The notes: generated by a model not told the origin, from the letters alone. DNA of 36,984 nt from Streptomyces mexicanus (GCF_902506575.1 NZ_LR732544.1:3112235-3149218), one strand, 5' to 3'. Shown: positions 15,320 through 23,074, counted from the stretch's first letter. Made by a program: numbers and translations.

Positions 15320-16336
15320 TCAGCTTCCCGTACTGCGGTACGAGCGCAGCCCCGCCCGCCACGCCAGCCCCGCCAGCGCGCAGCAGACCGCCGCGACCAG
15401 CGGCGAGGCGAACGCCGTCCACCGCGGCAGCCCCAGCGGATACGGCCGCCCGAGCACGTAGGTGGCGGGCAGCCAGTTGACGAAGGCCAGTGGCAGCACG
15501 AACGTCACCCCGCGCACCAGCTCCTTCGCGAACACCGTCGGCGGGTACTGCAGCAGCGTGGTGCCGCCGTAGGTGAAGGCGTTCTGCACCTCGGAGGCGT
15601 CCTGCGCGGCGAACTGGAACGCCGCCCCGGCCACGAACACCGCGCAGAAGATCGCCCAGCCGCTCACCACCATCACCGGCACCAGCAGCACCTTCAGGGC
15701 CGTCCAGTGCACGTCGAGCGTGGCGAAGGCGTAGCCCAGCACCAGCGCGCCCTGCGTGACCCGGCCCAGCCGCCGCAGCGCGAACCGGTCGGCGGCGATT
15801 TGGGCGAGCACCGGGGCCGGACGCACCAGCAGCGTGTCCAGCGTGCCGTCGCGCACCCGCCGCCCCAGCCGGTCCATCGAGCCGATCGCGAGGTCGGCCA
15901 GGCCGAAGGAGACGCCGGACAGCCCGTAGAGGAAGGCGATCTCGGGCAGGGTGTAGCCGCCGAGCGCGTCCACGCGGGAGAACATCAGCAGGATCGCCAC
16001 GAAGTCCAGCGCGGTCACCGCGAAGTTCCCGATCGTGGTCATGATGAAGGAGGCCCGGTAGGCCATCGTGGAGCGCAGCCACATCCCGGCGATCAGGCGG
16101 TAGGCCCGCAGCCCGTCCGCCACCCGGCTGCCGCCGCTGCCGGGCCCGCCCGCCGGCCGGTTGCCGCCGGTGCCACGCCCGTCCACCGGCCGGCTGCCGC
16201 CGCTGCCGGACCCGGCCGCACCGCACCCGTCCGTACGGCTGTCGCCCCCGTCCGTACGGTCTCTGCTCCCGCCCATACGGCTGCCGCGTCCGCCCGTACG
16301 GTCTCGGCGGCGTCCCGCGCCCGTGACCTCAGCCAC
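15320..16336 (-). CDS. ABC-2 type permease with repeat-rich N-terminal extension
   Basis: 338 residues. About 75 N-terminal residues are low-complexity, made of four 7-residue units (such as GSRDRTD) and three 11-residue units (such as GSGSGGSRPVD). The permease then begins at LRAYRLIAGMWLRSTMAYRA with six membrane segments, and includes IGSMDRLGRRVRDGTLDTLL and RPAPVLAQIAADRFALRRLG, characteristic of the COG3694-type exporter permease. The GTG start overlaps the stop of the upstream permease by 8 bp, which fixes the start and implies coupling. The extension is absent from typical family members, which start close to the first helix. It forms the export channel with the neighbouring permease. 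Confidence 0.85.
   Translation of the reverse strand: MAEVTGAGRRRDRTGGRGSRMGGSRDRTDGGDSRTDGCGAAGSGSGGSRPVDGRGTGGNRPAGGPGSGGSRVADGLRAYRLIAGMWLRSTMAYRASFIMTTIGNFAVTALDFVAILLMFSRVDALGGYTLPEIAFLYGLSGVSFGLADLAIGSMDRLGRRVRDGTLDTLLVRPAPVLAQIAADRFALRRLGRVTQGALVLGYAFATLDVHWTALKVLLVPVMVVSGWAIFCAVFVAGAAFQFAAQDASEVQNAFTYGGTTLLQYPPTVFAKELVRGVTFVLPLAFVNWLPATYVLGRPYPLGLPRWTAFASPLVAAVCCALAGLAWRAGLRSYRSTGS
16130..16310. repeat. Two coding tandem repeats (33-bp x3 and 21-bp x4) in the permease
   Basis: The hallmark TACGG recurs at 16234, 16255, 16276 and 16297, giving four 21-bp units, next to three 33-bp Gly/Pro/Ser-rich units. Both periods are multiples of three and keep the permease frame open, so repeat-number changes would not break the gene. 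Confidence 0.8.
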
Positions 16337-17129
16337 CCTGGACCACCACCCGCCGGGTCGCCAGGGTCTGCAGCAGCCGGCCCAGCGCCAGCAGGGCCAC
16401 CGCCCAGGCCAGCTGGAACGCGTAGGTGCCCAGCGGGTCGGCGCGGCCGAGCAGGACGTCGGCGGGGGCCTGCAGCAGCGAGGACCACGGCAGCACGCGG
16501 ACGACCTCGCCGAGCGCGCCGGGGAAGACGTTCAGCGGCAGCAGCATCCCCGAGCAGAAGATCCCGGCCAGCGACGCCATCTGGACCATGCCGGTGCCGT
16601 CGAGCAGCCAGAACGCGCTGAGCGCCACCAGGAACCGCAGGGCGAAGCTGACCAGCATCGCGGAGAGCACCGTGCCGACGAAGGCCGCCCAGGTCACCGG
16701 GTCGGTGGGCAGCGCGACGGGGAAGAACAGCGCCCCGAACAGGAACGGGACGACGCCGCGGCCCAGCATCTGGAACATCGCCCGGCCCACGTCGGCCGCC
16801 AGCCACCACAGTTGCAGGTCGGCGGGCCGGTACAGGTCGACGGCGATGTCGCCCGTCCGGATCCGTTCCATCAGCTCGTCCTCGACGCCGCCACCGCCGA
16901 TCGCGAGCGTGGACAGCAGTGCCTGCCCCAGCCACACGTACGTCACGGCCTGGGCCCGGTCGTACCCGCCCAGATGCGGCCGGACGTCCCACAGCGCGAG
17001 GTAGGTGTACACGAGGATGAGCCCGAACACCGTGTTGGTGAACACCCCGGCCGCCGTGGCCGCCCGATAGGTCGCGTACCGTCTGAATCCCCCCGCCGCG
17101 ACGGCCGCGTACAACCGCCCAGCGCCCAC
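16329..17129 (-). CDS. ABC-2 type permease (COG4587-like)
   Basis: A 266-residue six-segment membrane protein. The start region is YAAVAAGGFRRYATYRAATA, then NTVFGLILVYTYLALW (segment 1). ELMERIRTGDIAVDLYRPAD is the conserved cytoplasmic loop of this permease family. A long middle helix region follows, with the conserved C-terminal LPWSSLLQAPADVLLGRADP. It is the first gene of the three-gene operon. The GTG at 17129 is chosen because GGAGGG lies 6 nt upstream; the open frame extends further but only into shadow sequence. The spacing and overlap with the next permease indicate one heterodimeric channel driven by the single ATPase. Confidence 0.88.
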   Translation of the reverse strand: MGAGRLYAAVAAGGFRRYATYRAATAAGVFTNTVFGLILVYTYLALWDVRPHLGGYDRAQAVTYVWLGQALLSTLAIGGGGVEDELMERIRTGDIAVDLYRPADLQLWWLAADVGRAMFQMLGRGVVPFLFGALFFPVALPTDPVTWAAFVGTVLSAMLVSFALRFLVALSAFWLLDGTGMVQMASLAGIFCSGMLLPLNVFPGALGEVVRVLPWSSLLQAPADVLLGRADPLGTYAFQLAWAVALLALGRLLQTLATRRVVVQGG

Positions 17130-17331
17130 GTCACGCCCTCCAAGGTCCGCCGACACCGAAGCGCAGGAGCCTAGTGCGCGCACGGCGCGGCGTGCCACGC
17201 GTTTTCCGGCCCGGCCGCGGCCAGAAGCAGGCCCGCGGCCGGAACCGGAACGCATGGTGCGACAGTCTTCATCCGGGGGCGCAGAAGGCGCTTGAGGGCG
17301 TACGGGAACGTACGACGCGAAACAGGAGTCC

Positions 17332-18777
17332 GTGCACGACATGAGCGACGAGCCGCAGCCTCGGGCCGAGGCGCAGCCGCCGACCGAGCCGCAGCCCGAG
17401 CCGCAGGCCGAGGCGCCGGGCGAGGCCCAGCCGCCGACCGAGCCGCAGGCGAGGGAGCCGCGCGACAGGGCCCAGCGGCCCGCACCGCGCCCGGCCGGCA
17501 CCCCGGCCCGGCCCTCCGCCGCGGCGGGAGACAGCGGGGCGGCCCGGGAGACCCGGGAGACTCGGGACGCCCAGGACACCGGGGACACCCGGGACATCTG
17601 GGACCGCCGGGACACCAGGGACACCCGGGACGTCAGGAACGCGCAGGAGGGCCGCCGGGGTCAGGCCGTGGGAGGCCGCCACCACGGCGACGCCGACGAC
17701 CGCGGCGACCGCGACGGCGGCAGCGACGGTGACCGCGACGGCGCGGCTGGGCGTCGGGCCGAGCCCCCGGCCGGACCCGGTGTCCGCGCCGGGGCCGAGC
17801 GGCGCGCCCAGGAACCGTCCCGGCGCGACGCCCGCGACGGGCGGCCGACCGAGACCTGGGGCGGACGGCCGGGCGAGCCCCGGGCCGGACGGCCGGCAGC
17901 GGCCGCGGCGGGAGACCGCGCGGGCACGCCGGGAGCCGCCGGAGCCGAGGGGACCGAGCGCACCGAGGGCACTGAGCGGGCCGGACGAGCCGAGCGAGCC
18001 GCCGGGCGCGGCGGTTCCGACGCGCCCGCGCGGGGCGGCGCGGGCGCGAACGCCGCCCCGGGCGGCCGGCCGAGCACGCCGGGACGGGGCACCGCCGCGG
18101 CAGCCGCCGCGGGCACCCGGGCAGGAGACGGCCCCGCAGGAAACGGCCCCGCAGGACGTACACCGGCGGAACGTACCGCCACCCGAAACACCACGGGAAC
18201 CACCACCGGAAACAGCACCGGGACCGGCACCGGCCCCACCCGCGCGACCTTCGCCGCCTCCGGACCCTCCGGCGCCTCCGGAGCCTCCGGGGCCCGCAAC
18301 GCCGAAGTCCCCGGAGGTCCTGAAGGCCCGGCAGGCCATGGCGGCCCCGCAGGCCGTGGGCGCCCCGGAGTCCCCGGAGCCGTCGACACACCCACCACCA
18401 AGATCACCGCCGTGTCCGCCACCGGAAGGACCCCCGGCACGACCGGAAGGACCCCCGGCACCCCCGGCCCGACCCGCCCCCCCCCCCCCCCCCCCGCGCC
18501 CGGCGGGCGGGTGGGCAGGCGGGGCCGGGCCAGGGGCGCCCGGGACGCGTCGCCCTCCGCGCCGCCCGCGCTCGCGGGGGCGTGCCGCCCCGCGCGGGGG
18601 TGGCCGGCGGCCCGGGTGTCGGCGGGGCCGGCCCCGGCGGGGGGGCCTGCGCGGGGGTTTTCGTCCGGGAGCGGGGGGCGCGGCGGCTGCTGCCCACCTG
18701 GCGCATGCTGCTCGGTGGGTTCATCACCGTCGTCGTGCTGGTGGTCGGCGCGTTCTTCGTCGGGTACTCCCTGGTGA
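17332..18777 (+). CDS. Disordered N-terminal region of the PBP, in a different frame
   Basis: This frame opens with GTG 17332 (or ATG 17341, MSDEPQPRAEAQ) preceded by AGGAG. It has strong G/C third-position bias to the poly-C run at 18477-18495. The product is hydrophilic and disordered: Pro/Glu/Gln-rich start, a repeated TRD stretch, DGDRDG-type acidic-basic blocks, then Gly/Ala/Thr/Pro-rich sequence. Streptomyces class A PBPs commonly carry such long cytoplasmic tails before the single membrane anchor. One extra C, or two fewer, in the run would join it to the PBP frame to give about 1,225 residues. As written it ends at 18777 inside the PBP gene in a non-coding-like tail. It is read as the 5' part of the PBP gene. 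Confidence 0.55.
   Translation: MHDMSDEPQPRAEAQPPTEPQPEPQAEAPGEAQPPTEPQAREPRDRAQRPAPRPAGTPARPSAAAGDSGAARETRETRDAQDTGDTRDIWDRRDTRDTRDVRNAQEGRRGQAVGGRHHGDADDRGDRDGGSDGDRDGAAGRRAEPPAGPGVRAGAERRAQEPSRRDARDGRPTETWGGRPGEPRAGRPAAAAAGDRAGTPGAAGAEGTERTEGTERAGRAERAAGRGGSDAPARGGAGANAAPGGRPSTPGRGTAAAAAAGTRAGDGPAGNGPAGRTPAERTATRNTTGTTTGNSTGTGTGPTRATFAASGPSGASGASGARNAEVPGGPEGPAGHGGPAGRGRPGVPGAVDTPTTKITAVSATGRTPGTTGRTPGTPGPTRPPPPPPAPGGRVGRRGRARGARDASPSAPPALAGACRPARGWPAARVSAGPAPAGGPARGFSSGSGGRGGCCPPGACCSVGSSPSSCWWSARSSSGTPW
17545..17643 (+). repeat. 9-bp coding tandem repeat (x-TRD units)
   Basis: Eleven 9-bp units of the type CGGGACACC stand in tandem from 17545, encoding the three-residue pattern R-(E/D)-T with variations. 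They lie in the disordered tail upstream of the PBP. Confidence 0.75.
18477..18495 (+). repeat. Uninterrupted run of 19 C at the frame break
   Basis: Nineteen consecutive C residues separate the two reading frames of the PBP gene. Runs of this length are prone to both sequencing miscounts and replication slippage. Confidence 0.95.
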
Positions 18778-21014
18778 AGATCCCGCCGGCCAACGCGCTG
18801 GCGATGAAGCAGGCCAACGTCTACCTGTACGCCGACGGCAGCGAGATCGCCCGCGACGGCGACATCAACCGCGAGAACGTCACCCTCGCCCAGATCTCCA
18901 AGGACGCCCAGCACGCGGTGCTCGCCGCCGAGGACCGCGACTTCTACACCGAGTCCGCCGTCGACCCGGTGGCGATGCTGCGCGCCGGCTGGAACACGGC
19001 CACCGGCAAGGGCAAGCAGTCCGGCTCCACGATCACCCAGCAGTACGTGAAGAACTACTACCTGGGCCAGGAGCAGACCGTCACCCGCAAGGTGAAGGAG
19101 TTCTTCATCGCGATCAAGCTGGACCACAGCAAGTCCAAGGACGAGATCCTCGAGGGCTACCTGAACACCAGCTTCTTCGGCCGCAACGCCTACGGCATCC
19201 AGGCCGCCGCCCGCGCCTACTACGGCATGGACGCCAAGGACCTCGACCCGGCCCGCGCCGCCTACCTCGCCGCGCTGGTCAACGCGCCCAGCGAGTACGA
19301 CGTCGTCGCCCACCCCGAGAACAAGGCCGCCGCCGTCGCCCGCTGGAACTACGTCCTGGACGGCATGGTCAAGAAGGGCTGGCTCAGCGCCTCCGAACGG
19401 GCCGGGATGACGTTCCCGATGCCGAAGGAGGCCACCGTGCCCACCGGCATGTCCGGGCAGCGCGGCTACATCGTCCGCGCGGTGAAGGACTACCTCGACA
19501 AGAACAACATCCTCAGCGAGCAGGAGCTGGCCGCCGGCGGCTACCGCATCACCACCACCCTGCAGAAGAGCAAGCAGGACGCCTTCGTCAAGGCGGTCGA
19601 CGACCGGCTGATGAGCAAGCTGGACAAGAAGAACAACAAGGTCGACCGCTACGTGCGGGCCGGCGGCGCCGCCATCGACCCCAAGACGGGCCAGGTCGTG
19701 GCCATGTACGGCGGCATCGACTACGTCCAGCAGTACACGAACAACGCCACCCGCCGGGACTTCCAGGTCGGCTCCACGTTCAAGCCGTTCGTGCTGGCCT
19801 CCGCCGTGCAGAACGGCTCCCGGACCCAGGACGGCCGCCCGATCACCCCGAACACCGTCTACGACGGCACCAACAAGCGGCCCGTGCGCGGCTGGACCGG
19901 CTACTACGCCCCGGAGAACGAGGACCAGCACTCCTACGGCAACATCACCGTCCGCGAGGCCACCGACAAGTCCGTCAACGCGGTCTACGCGCAGATGGCC
20001 GTCGACGTCGGCTCCGGCAAGGTGAAGGACACCGCGATCGACCTCGGCCTGCCGACCGACACCCCCGAGCTGATCGGCAGCCCGTCCATCGCGCTCGGCG
20101 TGGCCAGGGCCAGCGTCCTGGACATGGCCCAGGCCTACGCCACCCTCGCCGACCACGGCCGGCACGGCACGTACACCATCATCAAGAAGATCACCAAGGA
20201 CGGCAGCCACGTGGTGGACCTGCCGGAGCAGGCCGCCTCCCAGGCCATCAGCCGCGAGGCCGCCGACACCACCACCTCCGTGCTGCGGTCCGTCGTGGAG
20301 AACGGCACCGCGACCGCCGCGCAGGCCGCCGGCCGGCCCGCCGCCGGCAAGACCGGCACCGCCGAGGAGGACACCGCGGCCTGGTTCGCCGGGTACACCC
20401 CCGACCTGGCCACCGTCGTCTCCGTGATGGGCCAGGACCCGCAGACCGCCGCCCACAAGTCGCTCTACGGCGCGCTGGGCCTGGACCGCATCAACGGCGG
20501 CGGCGCACCCGCGGAGATCTGGGCGCAGTTCACCCGGGACGCCCTGAAGGGCACCCCCGTGCACGACTTCGACCTCCAGCTGCAGGCCGGCGCCGACAAG
20601 GTGCAGCCGATCCCCGGCGACAGCACCTCGCAGGCGCCCGGCGCCGGCGAGTCGAGCACCGGCGACACCCCCGGCACGGACGCCACCGGCGGCCAGGACA
20701 CCCAGGGGCAGCAGGGCCAGGACCAGGGGCAGACGCAGGGCCAGGGCCAAACGGGCGGCACCCCGGGCACCGGCACCGCCGGGACCGCCGGAGACACCGC
20801 CGGCGGCGGCACGCCTCCCACCGGCGGCACGGACACCGGCAGCACGGGCAACGGCGGCTCCACTCCCACCACCGGCGGCGGCACGGGCGCGGGCGGCACC
20901 GCGGGCAACGGCGGCTCCACCCCGACCACCGGCGGCACCGACGCGGGCGGCACCGCCGGCCCAGGGGGCACGGCCACCGGCCCGGGCACCGGCACCGGGG
21001 ACGGGAACGGCTAG
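18582..21014 (+). CDS. Class A penicillin-binding protein (GT51 transglycosylase and transpeptidase)
   Basis: 810 residues from the GTG used here. One membrane anchor (about 43-63) is followed by the GT51 domain with catalytic Glu in AAEDRDFY (E117) and GSTITQQYVKNYYL. A transpeptidase domain follows with SxxK in GSTFKPF (S398, K401), SVN (464-466) and KTGTA (K590-G592). A secreted Gly/Thr/Ser/Pro tail of about 120 residues with a 19-residue repeat ends the protein. It polymerises and cross-links peptidoglycan at the outer face of the membrane. All active-site residues are present. GTG 18582 has no convincing ribosome site, and the natural N terminus is probably supplied by the upstream frame across the poly-C run. 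A GC-rich inverted repeat shared with the sugE 3' end follows the stop. Confidence 0.9.
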   Translation: MPPRAGVAGGPGVGGAGPGGGACAGVFVRERGARRLLPTWRMLLGGFITVVVLVVGAFFVGYSLVKIPPANALAMKQANVYLYADGSEIARDGDINRENVTLAQISKDAQHAVLAAEDRDFYTESAVDPVAMLRAGWNTATGKGKQSGSTITQQYVKNYYLGQEQTVTRKVKEFFIAIKLDHSKSKDEILEGYLNTSFFGRNAYGIQAAARAYYGMDAKDLDPARAAYLAALVNAPSEYDVVAHPENKAAAVARWNYVLDGMVKKGWLSASERAGMTFPMPKEATVPTGMSGQRGYIVRAVKDYLDKNNILSEQELAAGGYRITTTLQKSKQDAFVKAVDDRLMSKLDKKNNKVDRYVRAGGAAIDPKTGQVVAMYGGIDYVQQYTNNATRRDFQVGSTFKPFVLASAVQNGSRTQDGRPITPNTVYDGTNKRPVRGWTGYYAPENEDQHSYGNITVREATDKSVNAVYAQMAVDVGSGKVKDTAIDLGLPTDTPELIGSPSIALGVARASVLDMAQAYATLADHGRHGTYTIIKKITKDGSHVVDLPEQAASQAISREAADTTTSVLRSVVENGTATAAQAAGRPAAGKTGTAEEDTAAWFAGYTPDLATVVSVMGQDPQTAAHKSLYGALGLDRINGGGAPAEIWAQFTRDALKGTPVHDFDLQLQAGADKVQPIPGDSTSQAPGAGESSTGDTPGTDATGGQDTQGQQGQDQGQTQGQGQTGGTPGTGTAGTAGDTAGGGTPPTGGTDTGSTGNGGSTPTTGGGTGAGGTAGNGGSTPTTGGTDAGGTAGPGGTATGPGTGTGDGNG
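20847..20957 (+). repeat. 57-bp repeat in the PBP C-terminal tail
   Basis: A unit beginning GNGGSTPTTGG is repeated twice (20847 and 20904), the second copy one codon shorter. It lies in the extracytoplasmic Gly/Thr-rich tail. Confidence 0.8.
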
Positions 21015-21051
21015 CGCGCCACCGCCCCGGCGCCGCCCGGGGAAGGCGACA

Positions 21052-21096
21052 CGTGGTGGGGCTCAGTGGCCGGAGGTCACCTTGAGCCCCACCACG
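21052..21096. terminator. Bidirectional terminator sharing sugE coding sequence
   Basis: CGTGGTGGGGCTCA (21052-21065) pairs perfectly with TGAGCCCCACCACG (21083-21096) around a 17-nt loop. The right arm is coding sequence for the last residues of the SMR protein (VVGLK) and the left arm includes its stop codon. The hairpin serves the convergent PBP gene and sugE. Confidence 0.65.
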
Positions 21097-21383
21097 GCCA
21101 CCAGCAGCAGACACACGAAGAAGATCCGGGCGGCGGTCGCCGGCTCGCCCAGCACCACCATGCCGAGCACCGCCGCACCGGCCGCACCGATCCCCACCCA
21201 CACGCCGTAGGCGGTACCGATCGGCAGGGAGCGGGCCGCGCAGGACAGCAGCAGCATGCTGGCGACGATCCCCGCTCCGGTGAACAGGCTGGGGACGAGA
21301 CGGGTGAAGCCCTCGCTGTACTTCATCCCGATCGACCAGGCCACTTCCAGCAGGCCGGCGACGATCAGCAGAACCCAGGCCAC
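21063..21383 (-). CDS. sugE: SMR-family exporter, SugE/Gdx (guanidinium) type
   Basis: A 106-residue four-helix small multidrug resistance protein. AGLLEVAWSIGMKYSEGF gives the essential Glu13 and the W-x-x-G-x-K-Y pattern of the Gdx/SugE branch, in contrast to EmrE-type Qac pumps. The conserved GTAYGVWVGIGAAGAAVLG (helix 3) and LGEPATAARIFFVCLLL follow. Members work as dual-topology dimers that exchange guanidinium for protons. The GTG start has GGAGG 8 nt upstream. The leader holds a guanidine-III riboswitch-like element whose 3' strand can pair with the ribosome site and start codon, which fits the predicted substrate. Confidence 0.92.
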   Translation of the reverse strand: MAWVLLIVAGLLEVAWSIGMKYSEGFTRLVPSLFTGAGIVASMLLLSCAARSLPIGTAYGVWVGIGAAGAAVLGMVVLGEPATAARIFFVCLLLVAVVGLKVTSGH

Positions 21384-21394
21384 GACGGGCACCT
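21382..21394 (-). promoter_or_regulatory. Sequestrable ribosome site and start codon of sugE
   Basis: The RNA AGGUGCCCGUCGU spans part of the ribosome site and the first two bases of the GUG start. Apart from a 2-nt bulge it is complementary to ACGACGCACCU at 21455-21445 (11 pairs), the 3' strand of the riboswitch-like element. Confidence 0.6.
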
Positions 21395-21444
21395 CCGAGA
21401 CGACGGGCGACAACGACACCGCTGTCGCGCAACAGATGTCGGAC

Positions 21445-21491
21445 AGGTGCGTCGTCTTTGCCTTCGACCCGGTACGGCGCGTCTCGTCGGG
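21445..21491 (-). promoter_or_regulatory. Guanidine-III riboswitch-like element
   Basis: The minus-strand RNA contains, in order and spacing, CCCGACGAG, GCGCCGUACC, GGGUC, GGCAAAGACG and ACGC. These match the conserved core of the class III guanidine riboswitch (ykkC-III): the helix P1 CCCG/CGGG, the invariant ACGAG, GCGCCGUACC, and the CAAGACG-type segment. The pseudoknot strands GCGCCGU and ACGACGC pair at 6 of 7 positions (one C-A mismatch). It lies 61 nt upstream of sugE, a standard guanidine exporter target. Confidence 0.75.
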
Positions 21492-21520
21492 CTCGCTCCC
21501 GAGGCTAGCAAAAGAACGAC

Positions 21521-21554
21521 GAAGGGGCCGGTGACAACGGTCACCGGCCCCTTC
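21521..21554. terminator. Perfect 15-bp hairpin terminator
   Basis: GAAGGGGCCGGTGAC pairs perfectly with GTCACCGGCCCCTTC around AACG. It follows the GroES-like gene on the minus strand; TTCTTTTG follows the hairpin in the RNA sense. It isolates the sugE unit from upstream transcription. Confidence 0.85.
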
Positions 21555-21587
21555 ACCCCGCGTGGGGCGACTCAACGGACCACAGCG

Positions 21588-21944
21588 TCACAAGTACAGG
21601 CCGGTGGAGTCCTCCGACCCCTCGAACCGGTCCGCGGCCACGGCATGCAGGTCACGCTCACGCATCAGCACGTACGCGGTCCCCCGCACCTCGACCTGGG
21701 CCCGGTCCTCCGGGTCGAACAGCACCCGGTCGCCGGGCTCGACGGTCCGCACGTTCTGCCCGACCGCGACGACCTCCGCCCAGGCCAGCCGGCGTCCCAC
21801 CGCCGCCGTGGCCGGGATCAGGATGCCGCCGCCCGAACGACGCTCGCCCTCGGACGTCTCCTGCCGGACGAGCACCCGGTCGTGCAGCATGCGGATGGGC
21901 AGCTTGTCCTGATGGGTGCTCTGCTCGTTTCTGTTGGCGCTCAC
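21588..21944 (-). CDS. GroES-like (Cpn10) family protein
   Basis: A 118-residue Cpn10-fold protein. IRMLHDRVLVRQETSEGERR matches the co-chaperonin strand 1 and the start of the mobile loop. GGILIPATAAVGRRLAWAEVVAVG and VEPGDRVLFDPEDRAQVEV follow in the normal order. It is longer than GroES by an N-terminal 17 residues and a C-terminal extension, and no groEL adjoins, so it is a paralogue and not the main co-chaperonin. The GTG start at 21944 is weakly supported because the purine stretch abuts it; ATG at MLHDRV is an alternative. It is well isolated by the terminator downstream. Confidence 0.82.
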   Translation of the reverse strand: MSANRNEQSTHQDKLPIRMLHDRVLVRQETSEGERRSGGGILIPATAAVGRRLAWAEVVAVGQNVRTVEPGDRVLFDPEDRAQVEVRGTAYVLMRERDLHAVAADRFEGSEDSTGLYL

Positions 21945-22028
21945 TCCTCGAACCTACCTGCTTTCACCGTGTCCGTACGCGGCCGGGTGGCACCAGCGCG
22001 ACCCGCCCCGCGCACCACCCTTGGTCCC

Positions 22029-22361
22029 TCACTGGTCCCGGCGCCGTCGCACGCCCAGCGCGAGCAGCCCGACGACCCCGACGGCCAGCAGCGCGACGGG
22101 CACGATGCGCTCCACGCGCGGCGCGCCCTCCGCGTCCACGAACTGCGTCCGCACCTCGCTCACCACCCGGTTGACCTGGACATAGGCCCGGCCCAGGGTG
22201 TGGTCGACATGGGAGACGACCTTGGCCTTGGCGTCCCCGACGAGGGTCTTGGGGTGCACGCGCATCCCGATCTCGTCGAGCGTCTCGGCCAGCACCTCGC
22301 GGCGGCGCCTGATGTCCGCCTCGATCTCAGCCGGGGTCCTGGTGTCCGCCGTGTCCGCCAC
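22029..22361 (-). CDS. DUF3618 domain-containing membrane protein
   Basis: 110 residues. The DUF3618 helix TPAEIEADIRRRREVLAETL and DEIGMRVHPKTLVGDAKAKV occupies the N-terminal half. A single membrane helix IVPVALLAVGVVGLLALGV is near the C terminus, followed by the positive tail RRRRDQ, so the N-terminal helices may face outwards or the tail inwards. Family members co-occur with DUF883-like ribosome or membrane stress proteins; no biochemical function is known. The GTG at 22361 is chosen because GGAGG lies 7 nt upstream. It is divergent from bcp. Confidence 0.85.
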   Translation of the reverse strand: MADTADTRTPAEIEADIRRRREVLAETLDEIGMRVHPKTLVGDAKAKVVSHVDHTLGRAYVQVNRVVSEVRTQFVDAEGAPRVERIVPVALLAVGVVGLLALGVRRRRDQ

Positions 22362-22490
22362 CGTACCGCCTCCGAAGTCCACTGATGCCTGTGCACACAG
22401 TCTGTCAGCTCCCGCCGCGACCGCACTGTCGGCACCCCCGGTTACCCTCGGAGCGACACGCTATTTGGCACGACGAGGAGACGAGCTTCG

Positions 22491-22958
22491 ATGACCGAGC
22501 GACTCCAGCCCGGGGACGTGGCCCCCGCCTTCACCCTCCCCGACGCCGACGGCAACGAGGTGTCGCTGGCCGACCGCAAGGGCCGCAAGGTCATCGTCTA
22601 CTTCTACCCGGCCGCCCTCACCCCCGGCTGCACCAAGCAGGCTTGCGACTTCACCGACAACCTCGACCTGCTGGCCGGCGCCGGCTACGACGTCATCGGC
22701 ATCTCCCCCGACAAGCCGGAGAAGCTGGCGAAGTTCCGCGAGCAGGAGTCCTTGAAGGTCACCCTGCTCGCCGACCCCGACAAGAAGGTCCTGGAGGCCT
22801 ACGGCGCCTTCGGCGAGAAGAAGCTGTACGGCAAGACCGTCACCGGCGTCATCCGCTCGACGGTCGTCGTGGACGAGGACGGCAAGGTGGAACGCGCCCT
22901 GTACAACGTCAAGGCCACCGGCCACGTAGCCAAGATCATCAAGGACCTGGGCATCTGA
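22491..22958 (+). CDS. bcp: Thioredoxin-dependent thiol peroxidase Bcp (PrxQ)
   Basis: A 155-residue peroxiredoxin. The active-site segment YPAALTPGCTKQACDF gives peroxidatic Cys47 and resolving Cys52 in the CxxxxC arrangement of PrxQ/Bcp. The Pro and Thr of the P-x3-T-x2-C motif are present. It reduces hydrogen and alkyl hydroperoxides in the cytosol using thioredoxin. GAGGAG lies about 10 nt before the ATG. TACCCT at about 22444-22449 could be its -10 box. It is divergent from the DUF3618 gene and followed by tRNA-Leu. Confidence 0.95.
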   Translation: MTERLQPGDVAPAFTLPDADGNEVSLADRKGRKVIVYFYPAALTPGCTKQACDFTDNLDLLAGAGYDVIGISPDKPEKLAKFREQESLKVTLLADPDKKVLEAYGAFGEKKLYGKTVTGVIRSTVVVDEDGKVERALYNVKATGHVAKIIKDLGI

Positions 22959-23074
22959 GGCGCGGCCCTTCCCCCTTCCGAGCGCGCCGGCTGTGCCCGT
23001 ACCGCCCTGCGGTCACGAGCACCTGGCAGGGGGCGGAAGGGGGGAGGCGCTCCCGGTACCATGACAGGCAGCCA

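Noticed and set aside
18705..18713. ATG within the PBP anchor as the real start
   Set aside because: It has no ribosome site and would remove the basic residues preceding the membrane helix that set its orientation.
17661..20750. A 1,029-codon open frame antisense to the PBP gene
   Set aside because: It is rich in Val/Leu/Asp/Gly patterns typical of the reverse complement of GC-biased codons, and lies opposite a gene with intact catalytic motifs. No domain was recognised.
17729..21085. A 1,118-codon open frame in the third plus-strand frame over the PBP gene
   Set aside because: It is an Arg/Pro/Gly-rich shadow frame without domains; the PBP frame has all GT51 and transpeptidase motifs.
21447..21540. 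A clear sugE promoter
   Set aside because: A TGCTAGCCT extended -10-like sequence is present on the minus strand, but no -35 at suitable distance was found, so it was not listed.
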